The notes under the pieces are model-generated. The model worked only from the letters and a program-made list of their open reading frames with translations, was not told the DNA's origin and made no database searches. A DNA stretch of 64,000 nt from Hyphomonadaceae bacterium (lineage in GTDB: Bacteria > Pseudomonadota > Alphaproteobacteria > Caulobacterales > Hyphomonadaceae). Positions 41,927 through 48,739 of this stretch are shown here, piece by piece. Numbering within the stretch: position 1 is the first letter of the stretch; each line of letters opens with the position of its first letter. Position numbers and translations under genes: made by a program. Location: positions 142,173 through 206,172 of the forward strand of contig JANSYM010000009.1 of NCBI GenBank assembly GCA_024742355.1, given 5' to 3'.

Positions 41927-44251
41927 ATGTATAAATCCATTCTCATGACGGGCGTTTGCCTGGCGCTTGTGCCAGGTTTCGCCAGCGCACAAGAGTCTGA
42001 CGGCACTGAGGTGCAGGAAGCGCGCCGTCTTACTGCAGTGACAGTGACAGCACAAAAGCGGGCACAAGACGTTCAGGATGTCCCAATCTCCATCTCTGCC
42101 TATGGCGAAGACTTTATCGAAGATTCTGGCGTCGAGACGCTTGGCGATATCTCGCTTTATTCGCCAAACTTCACCATCACCAGTTCATCGCAAAAGACCA
42201 ATTCCCGTATCGCCATTCGCGGTGTCGGCTCGGTTGGTAATGCAGGCATCGAACCGTCTGTCGGTGTCTTTATTGACGGTGTTTATTATCCGCGCCCGGG
42301 GTCTGTCATTGGCAATTTGATCGATCTTGAAGCGATTGAAGTTCTGCGCGGTCCGCAGGGAACGCTTTTTGGCCGCAACACGCCGATGGGCGCTCTGAAT
42401 GTGCGTACAAAAAATCCGTCTGATGATTTCGAGTATTATGTTGAAGGCGGTTTCGGCTCTTATGATGCTTTTGACCTTGGCGGCGTAATTTCAGGCCCTC
42501 TTAGCGACAAGGTTTCTGGGCGTCTAAGCGCAAAATACTCAGAGCGCGGCGGCTATGGCGACAATCTGCTGACGAACGAGGAGTATGGCGAACAGGATGA
42601 TTTCAATATCCGTGGCAAGCTATTGTTCGACTTGAGTGACAATTTAGAAGTCAAGGTCTCTGCCGATTATGGCGAAATCAACTCAGGCGGTCAGGCGATC
42701 GAATTTTTGAATGGCACAGAAAGCCCGGTATTTCTGGGTACGCTTCAGGCGCTTGCGGGGCCTGATGCAGCGCAAATTCTGACAAACGACCCGTTCGATC
42801 ACGACATCTATCAGGATCACCGCGACAGTTTGGCTGATGAACAGTGGGGCGTTGCGGTTGATGCGTCCTGGGAACTCGGTTCCGGGCACACTCTTCGTTC
42901 AATCACCAGTTACCGCGACTGGGAAGCCAAGTATTTCGAGAGCGCAATTCGCCTGCCGATCCAGCTCTTCCCACGCAAGACAGACTATAATAACGAGACC
43001 TTCAGTCAGGAATTCCAGCTGCTGTCACCGACGGGTGAGACCTTCGAGTATGTCCTGGGCGCATTCTTCTATGACGAGACATATGAGATCAGTCAGGATT
43101 TCGATCTTGGCGCACAATTCTGTATTCCTGTCGTTGCCGGGCTCGCGGGTCTGCCAGCCGCCCAAGGCTGTGCCGCAGGACAGCAGATTGATGCTTCCGA
43201 TGGTGAGTTTGCCCAGGATCTTCAAAGCATGGCCTTCTTTGGCCAGGGCACATATCATGTGAATGACCAATTATCGTTCACGCTTGGTGGTCGCTGGACA
43301 TCCGACGAGAAGGACGCTGACTTCTCAAACGTTGTGAACAACCCATTCGTCATTGCGCTCAGCGTGCGTGATAATGAAAACCGCCCGGGTCTGACTGTCG
43401 ACGATTCAAAATTCACATACTTCGCCAATGCCAGCTACTTCCCGGTTGATGACACAATGCTGTTCGCAACGGTTTCAACGGGTTACAAATCTGGTGGCTT
43501 TAACACGGATGGAACGTTCCCCGCCCTTACCGAAGAGCAGCGCGTTTTTGCTGAGGAAGACACGACCAATTACGAAGTCGGTATCAAGACGCAATTGCTT
43601 GATAATACCCTTCAGCTGAATGCGACGCTGTTCCGGATGGATATTGAAGGATTCCAGGACCGGGCCTTCGATGGCATTTCTTTCATCACGCGCAATGTCG
43701 GTGAATTACGCCAGCAGGGTGTCGAAGCTGATTTCGTCTGGGCTCCGCTCGATCAACTGACCTTCAACGGCGGTCTGTCCTATCTTGATAGTGAATTCCA
43801 AGATTATCGAAACGCTTCGCCGCTTCCCGGCGGGCCTGTGCAAGACCTCACCGGGCAGAGAGCGCATTTCGCTCCAGAATGGCAGGGTTCACTTGTCGCC
43901 GACTGGACGGACGCATTCACACCCATCTCCGGCACAGAATACTTCCTGCGCGGCGAGACCCAGTATGTTGGTGATCAGAATATCGGGGGTAATACCAATC
44001 AGAACCCGCAATCTTTCCAGGAAGGCTATCAGCTCTTTAACGCACGCATCGGCCTACGCGCGGATGATGAGCGTTGGGAAGTCAATCTATTCGGCAAGAA
44101 TTTGGGTGATGAAGGGTACTGCCTGACGATCTTCGATCAACCTTTTGGGGGCCAACTCGGCGGGGTAAATCCTGTGGCAAATACAATTCCCCAGCGCTGC
44201 GCTGTAGGGGCTCCGCAAACTTGGGGTGTGCAACTCAAATTGAGAAACTGA
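41927..44251 (+). CDS. TonB-dependent receptor
   Basis: A 774-residue outer-membrane receptor. Signal peptide at 1-22 (ending GFASA), TonB-box-like start TAVTVTAQKRAQDVQDVP, plug with RIAIRGVGSVGNAG and EVLRGPQGTLFGRNTPMGAL, then a 22-strand barrel ending in QTWGVQLKLRN with a terminal aromatic-poor residue. The AQKR/QDVPISISA form belongs to the large group of receptors used for sterols, aromatics, sugars or siderophores. The ligand is unknown; the neighbours are the lipoprotein and a Crp/Fnr regulator. Closed by a terminator. Confidence 0.92.
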   Translation: MYKSILMTGVCLALVPGFASAQESDGTEVQEARRLTAVTVTAQKRAQDVQDVPISISAYGEDFIEDSGVETLGDISLYSPNFTITSSSQKTNSRIAIRGVGSVGNAGIEPSVGVFIDGVYYPRPGSVIGNLIDLEAIEVLRGPQGTLFGRNTPMGALNVRTKNPSDDFEYYVEGGFGSYDAFDLGGVISGPLSDKVSGRLSAKYSERGGYGDNLLTNEEYGEQDDFNIRGKLLFDLSDNLEVKVSADYGEINSGGQAIEFLNGTESPVFLGTLQALAGPDAAQILTNDPFDHDIYQDHRDSLADEQWGVAVDASWELGSGHTLRSITSYRDWEAKYFESAIRLPIQLFPRKTDYNNETFSQEFQLLSPTGETFEYVLGAFFYDETYEISQDFDLGAQFCIPVVAGLAGLPAAQGCAAGQQIDASDGEFAQDLQSMAFFGQGTYHVNDQLSFTLGGRWTSDEKDADFSNVVNNPFVIALSVRDNENRPGLTVDDSKFTYFANASYFPVDDTMLFATVSTGYKSGGFNTDGTFPALTEEQRVFAEEDTTNYEVGIKTQLLDNTLQLNATLFRMDIEGFQDRAFDGISFITRNVGELRQQGVEADFVWAPLDQLTFNGGLSYLDSEFQDYRNASPLPGGPVQDLTGQRAHFAPEWQGSLVADWTDAFTPISGTEYFLRGETQYVGDQNIGGNTNQNPQSFQEGYQLFNARIGLRADDERWEVNLFGKNLGDEGYCLTIFDQPFGGQLGGVNPVANTIPQRCAVGAPQTWGVQLKLRN

Positions 44252-44282
44252 TATTCGCAACAGATAATCAGGACACATTACT

Positions 44283-44316
44283 GACGCCGCCTGTGTTTTC
44301 ATTGGCGGCGTCTTTC
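44283..44316 (+). terminator. Rho-independent terminator
   Basis: GACGCCGCC pairs with GGCGGCGTC over a 12-nt loop, followed by TTTC. It ends the TonB receptor transcript. The rest of 44,252-44,551 shows no gene. Confidence 0.8.
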
Positions 44317-44551
44317 GGTTTGATAGTGTGCGGCAACCCTCATCGGTGACTGAGCGCTAGTGATGGATTTATGGCCTTCAAGGACAAATGTTTGCAACGA
44401 ACCAAACTATGAGCGCATAAATGTTGGCTACTTTTGTCCGAAAACCTGCAAAAAGCAGTCATTCGCGATTTATGACCTAATGTCTCGATTTGGCGAGAAA
44501 TTTCCGTTGGTCAGGTCAAGGCCGAACGTCAGCAAAGGGCGTTGCCAGACA

Positions 44552-44911
44552 TTAGATTTTTGAAACGCCTAGATCATCTCGTAAGGCCGCCTTTAGCTTG
44601 TCATGAGCCTCATATCGTTCCGCTACGTCGTCATTGGTCTCAACGATTCTGGCGATGGCTCTACGCACATTTGGAGGAGAGACTAAGTCACATCGCATTT
44701 GCCAATATGCAAAATTCTTGGCGGCCTTGTCAGATCGAGAGACAGCCGCCTCGTGGTATGCTTCCAACAATCCGATGTATGCCGCTTTGCGTTCTTCAAA
44801 GTTCCGTCTTTTCGTCTGACTTCTGTTTTGCAACCAAGACTGAGCGAGGGCCGTTATAATCGAACCAAGACCAAATGCCGTTAAGAGCGGAAGAACGAGC
44901 TCCGGGTTCAA
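44552..44911 (-). CDS. small membrane-anchored protein
   Basis: A 119-residue protein if started at TTG 44911, which has AAGGA 8 nt upstream and directly precedes the membrane helix (NPELVLPLLTAFGLGSIITA). The rest is a soluble helical domain (RNFEERKAAYIGLLEAYHEA onward). An ATG at 45016 would also keep the frame but would overlap the next gene by 83 bp. Single-pass proteins of this shape with short helical tails are frequent in defence and phage regions. Function unknown. It follows the T5orf172 gene by about 22 bp. Confidence 0.6.
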   Translation of the reverse strand: MNPELVLPLLTAFGLGSIITALAQSWLQNRSQTKRRNFEERKAAYIGLLEAYHEAAVSRSDKAAKNFAYWQMRCDLVSPPNVRRAIARIVETNDDVAERYEAHDKLKAALRDDLGVSKI

Positions 44912-44933
44912 TTTCTTTGTCCTTTGATGTTGC

Positions 44934-45638
44934 TCACTGAAATTTTCGCCTTTTGAACGCTCGTATGTCTTTGCGCGTGAGTTTGAACCACTCGCCATTT
45001 GCACGTCTATCAGCAAATCGTCGATGCCAGTAACTTTCTATCCCACTAGGGTCGTCGGTCCGTATCGTATGAACAAGATCGACCTTTTCAGGCATTGAAA
45101 CACCAATCTCCTTTACTCGACGCTCGATCTCCTCACTTCTACCAATTTTGTAATGAGCGCCTGACTTCAAAAGGTACACGAAACCTTCCTGAGCACTTTC
45201 CTGGACGGTGTTTGTGTCTCCTTGGTCGGGTAGTAAGTTGGCTATAGCTGCAAACTCTTCATGTCCGGCCACCCAATCGGAAAGCGCACGAAGCAACGAG
45301 GCCTTGTTACCAAAGTGCTTCGAAAATGTCGTGTGTGAGGGAAAGCTTTCATTATCGCGCGCATGCATTCGCACATCAACTTCGGCAGGTATTCGTCCGA
45401 GTTGTTGAACGAACTCAGCGTATTGTTGAAGAATACGATCCGAAGAAAGTTTACCTTGCTTTTTGTTGGGTTCGAGACCCGCTTCAATAAGAGCCGCACT
45501 CCAACTCCTCCAATGAACGCCGTACCACTCAGGTTTTCTAATCCCTGTCTCTCTTTCAAACACGACCATGCCCGGGGCGCGGTTGTTTTTTTCATAAACT
45601 CGCTGGATTTCAGATAGTATGAATTCACGAGATGGCAT
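44934..45638 (-). CDS. T5orf172/GIY-YIG-like protein with N-terminal homing-type repeats
   Basis: A 234-residue protein. The C-terminal third (FVYLLKSGAHYKIGRSEEIE, then SYWHRRFADRRANGEWFKL) matches the T5orf172/MUG113 branch of GIY-YIG-like domains, with YLL and KIGR in place of GIY and YIG. The N-terminal part has two copies of a repeat of about 60 residues (EIQRVYEKNNRAPGMVVFER and QYAEFVQQLGRIPAEVDV), like the HNH-associated DNA-binding repeats of homing endonucleases. A DNA-binding or nicking role is likely. Upstream of a small membrane protein in the same operon. Confidence 0.78.
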   Translation of the reverse strand: MPSREFILSEIQRVYEKNNRAPGMVVFERETGIRKPEWYGVHWRSWSAALIEAGLEPNKKQGKLSSDRILQQYAEFVQQLGRIPAEVDVRMHARDNESFPSHTTFSKHFGNKASLLRALSDWVAGHEEFAAIANLLPDQGDTNTVQESAQEGFVYLLKSGAHYKIGRSEEIERRVKEIGVSMPEKVDLVHTIRTDDPSGIESYWHRRFADRRANGEWFKLTRKDIRAFKRRKFQ

Positions 45639-46092
45639 GTTGGTGTCCTGCTTGGGGTATTAGCAATCCCCGTAGCACAACAGCAATTGCTCCAATCTGC
45701 AAGTGCGGGTGGGTCGTCTCGTCTGCTTCGTGGGATATTTGAGCTATCAGATTTGGGTCGCATAGCGAACGAATTTGCGCGAAATATTGAATGCCAATCG
45801 AAAGACTTGATCATCATGCAAATCGACGACATTGTGACCACGGGCCGCACGGTCCGAGTCCAAGTTGGCGCAAAGTCAAAAACGGACCGCATCTGAGAGC
45901 ATTGGTTTTGCTCAATAATTATGGCGGCCCGTCTTGGAGTTTCGGTATCTTCCTTCACCGCTAGGTGAGTGGGGTGTGAACCCCTAACTCTTCTAATTCC
46001 CTTATAAGGTAAGTGGCTTAAGTCGCCCTAAATAGGTCGCTTGAATTACTATTTGATCTGGACAGCGACCCCCGGCGATTTGTTAGGTATCC
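45639..46092. other. 454-bp region without a convincing gene
   Basis: One plus-strand frame (about 45,660-45,896) is open for some 78 codons and ends in a phosphoribosyltransferase-like string (IDDIVTTGRTV), but has no start site or family likeness along its length. The opposite frame is also open. It may be the remnant of a lost gene. A short inverted repeat (AGGGG with CCCCT type) at about 45,970 is weak. Confidence 0.4.
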
Positions 46093-46668
46093 TTAGAGGA
46101 ACCGTCTCGTTCGCCGACGATACGCGAGATATTCACTCCCATATTCACGTTCTAGCCAGGGCTCCTCGACGAGTGGCGCAAGTAGGTACATTAAGCCCCA
46201 GAGCGCGAGCAGGATTGCCACCTGCATGACGGGAATGATGATCACCCAACCAACAAGGCCGATCCAAGTCGCAACATAGACAGGGTTCCGGCTCAACCTG
46301 AACCAACCAGAAGTCTGTAGTCCGCGCCTTTCTCCAAATGCGTTCCGCCATCCCATTTGTAAGGTGATAAGAATTGCGGTGCCAAACCCTAACACGAGAA
46401 ACGCAGCTCCCAGTACGATCTGGTTCCAATCGTTAGGATGCTCATACTTGAGAACCGATAGAACGATGAGCGGATAAACGAACAGCCGAAATAGGCCTAT
46501 GAAGGCTAAGAACTGCCAGCTCTTTTTGCTTGGTGGGGGAAAGAACTCGAACGACCGTAAAGCCGTGCTCGCCGATGCTAAGGAGAGCAGGAGCGTGCCT
46601 CCAACCAGTGAAAGCACAAACAAAATTGTTGATGCATCCAGCGTCAAACCAAACACCATCAAATCCAT
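46093..46668 (-). CDS. isoprenylcysteine-carboxylmethyltransferase-like membrane protein
   Basis: A 191-residue protein with about five membrane segments and the ICMT/PEMT-type C-terminal motif: GWFRLSRNPVYVATW, then LVEEPWLEREYGSEYLAYRRR. The RNPxY and E..L...YG.EY..Y pattern is the SAM-binding site of this superfamily, whose bacterial members have unknown targets. It is third in an operon led by a CDF-like transporter and overlaps the second gene by 10 bp. Confidence 0.85.
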   Translation of the reverse strand: MDLMVFGLTLDASTILFVLSLVGGTLLLSLASASTALRSFEFFPPPSKKSWQFLAFIGLFRLFVYPLIVLSVLKYEHPNDWNQIVLGAAFLVLGFGTAILITLQMGWRNAFGERRGLQTSGWFRLSRNPVYVATWIGLVGWVIIIPVMQVAILLALWGLMYLLAPLVEEPWLEREYGSEYLAYRRRTRRFL

Positions 46669-47111
46669 CGCCGCGTGCTCTTGCAGTACCCGGTATACGC
46701 GTCACCGAACTTGTCCTTCAGCGCTCGTTCTTCGGGTTTGATTTGAAGCTCAGTCATCATAAAGACAAAAATAGCTGGCGCTAAAAAGGCCGCCCAGTTT
46801 CCAATCCAAAAGACACCGCCTATCAGTATGAGCAGCATTCCGAGGTACATGGGATTTCTGCTCAGGCGAAATAACCCAGATGTGACGAGTGTTTCGGCTT
46901 TGCTCACATCCATTGGGTTTGCGGTCGTTTTCGCTTGAAAAAATGATGCAAGCGCAAACGCCAACAAGGTCACGCCCGCGATGAATAAGACCAGAGCAAA
47001 CATGATGCCCCACGAGCCGCCGAAGCGTAGACCGGGAAAGCACAGTGCCAGCCCCCAGCCCAACGCACCGCATACTAAAACCTGCACAATCGGAGGAATG
47101 CGAACGCTCAT
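46659..47111 (-). CDS. second ICMT-like membrane methyltransferase
   Basis: A 150-residue membrane protein with four hydrophobic segments and the same signature: LFRLSRNPMYLGMLL and EERALKDKFGDAYTGYCKSTRRW. It is shorter than its partner and not a close copy. Its start overlaps the stop of the CDF-like gene (ATGA) and its end overlaps the third gene, so all three are translated together. Proteins of this type recur next to heavy-metal efflux genes; their substrate is not known. Confidence 0.87.
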   Translation of the reverse strand: MSVRIPPIVQVLVCGALGWGLALCFPGLRFGGSWGIMFALVLFIAGVTLLAFALASFFQAKTTANPMDVSKAETLVTSGLFRLSRNPMYLGMLLILIGGVFWIGNWAAFLAPAIFVFMMTELQIKPEERALKDKFGDAYTGYCKSTRRWI

Positions 47112-47743
47112 AACGCTACCGGTGATCGGGTGGCTCGATCAGCCTTTAACTCGCGCGTGGCTTGCAAAGTAATCGCGCTCGCTGATTTAAGGAACAAGCT
47201 GGCCAATAGAACTGCCACAACGAGGTCAGGCCATGCCGAGCCGGTCAGCGCGACGAGGCCGCCTGCTAGGATGACGCCAACATTTCCAATCGCGTCATTT
47301 CGAGAGCAAAGCCAAACCGATCGCACATTGCTGTCACCGTCCCGCCAACGCAGAAGGATTAGAACGCTTGCAGCATTAGCCGCTAACGCCATGAAGCCCA
47401 CCAAGCCCATTGTGCTAGCTTCCGGGGGCGACCCATCCAAAACGCGCAGGGCTGTCATCCCCAAAACGGCGATTGCGATCAGCGCTAAGGAAGCGCCCTT
47501 GAACAAGGATGCGAACGCGCGCGTTCGAACGCTCGCGCCGATAACCATCAGACTAAGGGCATAGGTTGCGGTGTCGCCAGCAAAGTCCAACGCATCGGCT
47601 TTCAATGCCTGCGATCCCGAAATCACGCCTGCGGACATCTCAATGACGAACATAACCGCATTGATTGCTATAACCGCAACAAGTGCCCGGCGGTAGGCTG
47701 GTGATGTGCCATCAAAAGACTTATTTTCATAACATCCACTCAT
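47108..47743 (-). CDS. CDF-like cation transporter without C-terminal domain
   Basis: A 211-residue, six-helix membrane protein. KADALDFAGDTATYALSL and CSRNDAIGNVGVILAG correspond to the metal sites of helices 2 and 5 of cation diffusion facilitators (ALDxxxD and NDxxxN in place of the usual HxxxD). It lacks the cytosolic C-terminal domain and a His-rich loop. Probable role: export of Zn, Cd, Co or a similar ion. Its promoter (47776-47806) has the 19-bp spacer of MerR-controlled genes, and AGGAGA precedes the ATG. Confidence 0.85.
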   Translation of the reverse strand: MSGCYENKSFDGTSPAYRRALVAVIAINAVMFVIEMSAGVISGSQALKADALDFAGDTATYALSLMVIGASVRTRAFASLFKGASLALIAIAVLGMTALRVLDGSPPEASTMGLVGFMALAANAASVLILLRWRDGDSNVRSVWLCSRNDAIGNVGVILAGGLVALTGSAWPDLVVAVLLASLFLKSASAITLQATRELKADRATRSPVAL

Positions 47744-47775
47744 TGAACGTTCTCCTAAGCGACTCGATTTCTTAA

Positions 47776-47806
47776 ACCCTACAGTCTACAGCGACTGTAG
47801 GGGCAA
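47776..47806 (-). promoter_or_regulatory. MerR-type promoter/operator of the CDF operon
   Basis: On the minus strand TTGCCC (47806-47801), a 19-bp spacer and TAGGGT (47781-47776). The spacer and edges form the inverted repeat CCCTACAGT with ACTGTAGGG. A 19-bp spacer instead of 17 is the mark of promoters that MerR proteins untwist when metal binds; the divergent merR gene at 47826 is the obvious regulator. Confidence 0.85.
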
Positions 47807-47825
47807 GCCCTTAGGAGGAACTTTT

Positions 47826-48266
47826 ATGCGGCAAATGACTATTGGTCAGTTATCAAAGGCTGGCGGCGTGAAGGTCACGACGATCAGATACTATGAGTCG
47901 ATTGGCCTGATGGGCGAACCAGATCGTAGCGAGAGCGGCCAAAGACTGTACGGTGATGACGCTGTACATCGCCTCTCATTCATTCGGCACGCGCGTGATT
48001 TGGGTTTTCCGATGAATGCTGTACGCGAGTTGATGAAACTCCAGACGGAACCGGGAAGCGATTGCAGCGCGGTTGACGTTATTGCCCGAGAGCACCTCAA
48101 CGACGTAAGGAAACGCCTTAGCCAGCTCGAAGCTTTGGAAAGTGAACTGAAACGCATGATCTCAAGTTGTGAGGGCGGCGAAGTGGGCGAATGCCGTGTC
48201 ATGGCTGCGCTCAATGATCACAGTGACTGTATCGCCGAAACCCACGAACGCGTAACGGCCCTATAA
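47826..48266 (+). CDS. MerR family metal-responsive activator (ZntR/CadR-like)
   Basis: A 146-residue MerR protein: winged HTH at 4-70 (TIGQLSKAGGVKVTTIRYYE), a dimer coiled coil, and metal cysteines Cys80 (GSDCSAVDV), Cys115 and Cys123 (SSCEGGEVGEC), the spacing of soft or divalent metal sensors such as ZntR, CadR and PbrR. Cys135 and His132/His140 in the tail may add ligands. AGGAGG before the ATG. Divergent from the CDF operon, which it should activate. Confidence 0.9.
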   Translation: MRQMTIGQLSKAGGVKVTTIRYYESIGLMGEPDRSESGQRLYGDDAVHRLSFIRHARDLGFPMNAVRELMKLQTEPGSDCSAVDVIAREHLNDVRKRLSQLEALESELKRMISSCEGGEVGECRVMAALNDHSDCIAETHERVTAL

Positions 48267-48336
48267 AAAACATCTTGCGGCTCGAGTGGCTGTAGGAGTT
48301 AAAACGTGCCGACGAAACCTAAGTGAGCCGCACAGA

Positions 48337-48678
48337 ATGAAAACTTTGATGCAGTTCTTTTCCCCGAAAGTGATTGTGTTAGCCATGCTATCCACGGCGC
48401 TTTTTAGTGCGCCATTGGCAGGAGCTGCACACCTTGAACTGGTGCCAGTTGATAACTGCTCGGACGAGTTACATGAAGCTCCGACAGAGCGCGGGCATGA
48501 CGGCCATGATCATGATGACCACGCGCATCAATGCGGTCAGTGCCATATTCACATCCATCGTAGCGACCAATTCCCGAGAATAATTGTGGCGCTCGAATTT
48601 GATAAAGCTTGGCTGCTATTAAACGACGGTGCGCTCGCAACGTCCTCTAGCCCACATTTCCGACCTCCGAGGCGATGA
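48337..48678 (+). CDS. His-rich secreted protein
   Basis: A 113-residue protein with a signal peptide (LAMLSTALFSAPLAGA, cleavage near residue 32) and a His/Asp-rich centre (ERGHDGHDHDDHAHQCGQCH, then IHIH). The combination of HxxxHxxH and CGQC suits zinc or cobalt binding in the periplasm. ATG 48337 opens on the signal peptide; an in-frame start 17 codons earlier lacks one. It lies between merR and the His-rich TonB receptor in the same direction, probably one transcript. No family name is known to me. Confidence 0.72.
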   Translation: MKTLMQFFSPKVIVLAMLSTALFSAPLAGAAHLELVPVDNCSDELHEAPTERGHDGHDHDDHAHQCGQCHIHIHRSDQFPRIIVALEFDKAWLLLNDGALATSSSPHFRPPRR

Positions 48679-48739
48679 TTCTGTTCGCCCTGAACGCGGG
48701 TTTTCGCGTTCAATCACAAACAGATTACGGACTCAGAAA

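Noticed and set aside
45242..45958. A 238-codon minus-strand frame overlapping the T5orf172 gene
   Set aside because: Its second half lies within a recognisable gene in another frame and its first half has no likeness to any family.
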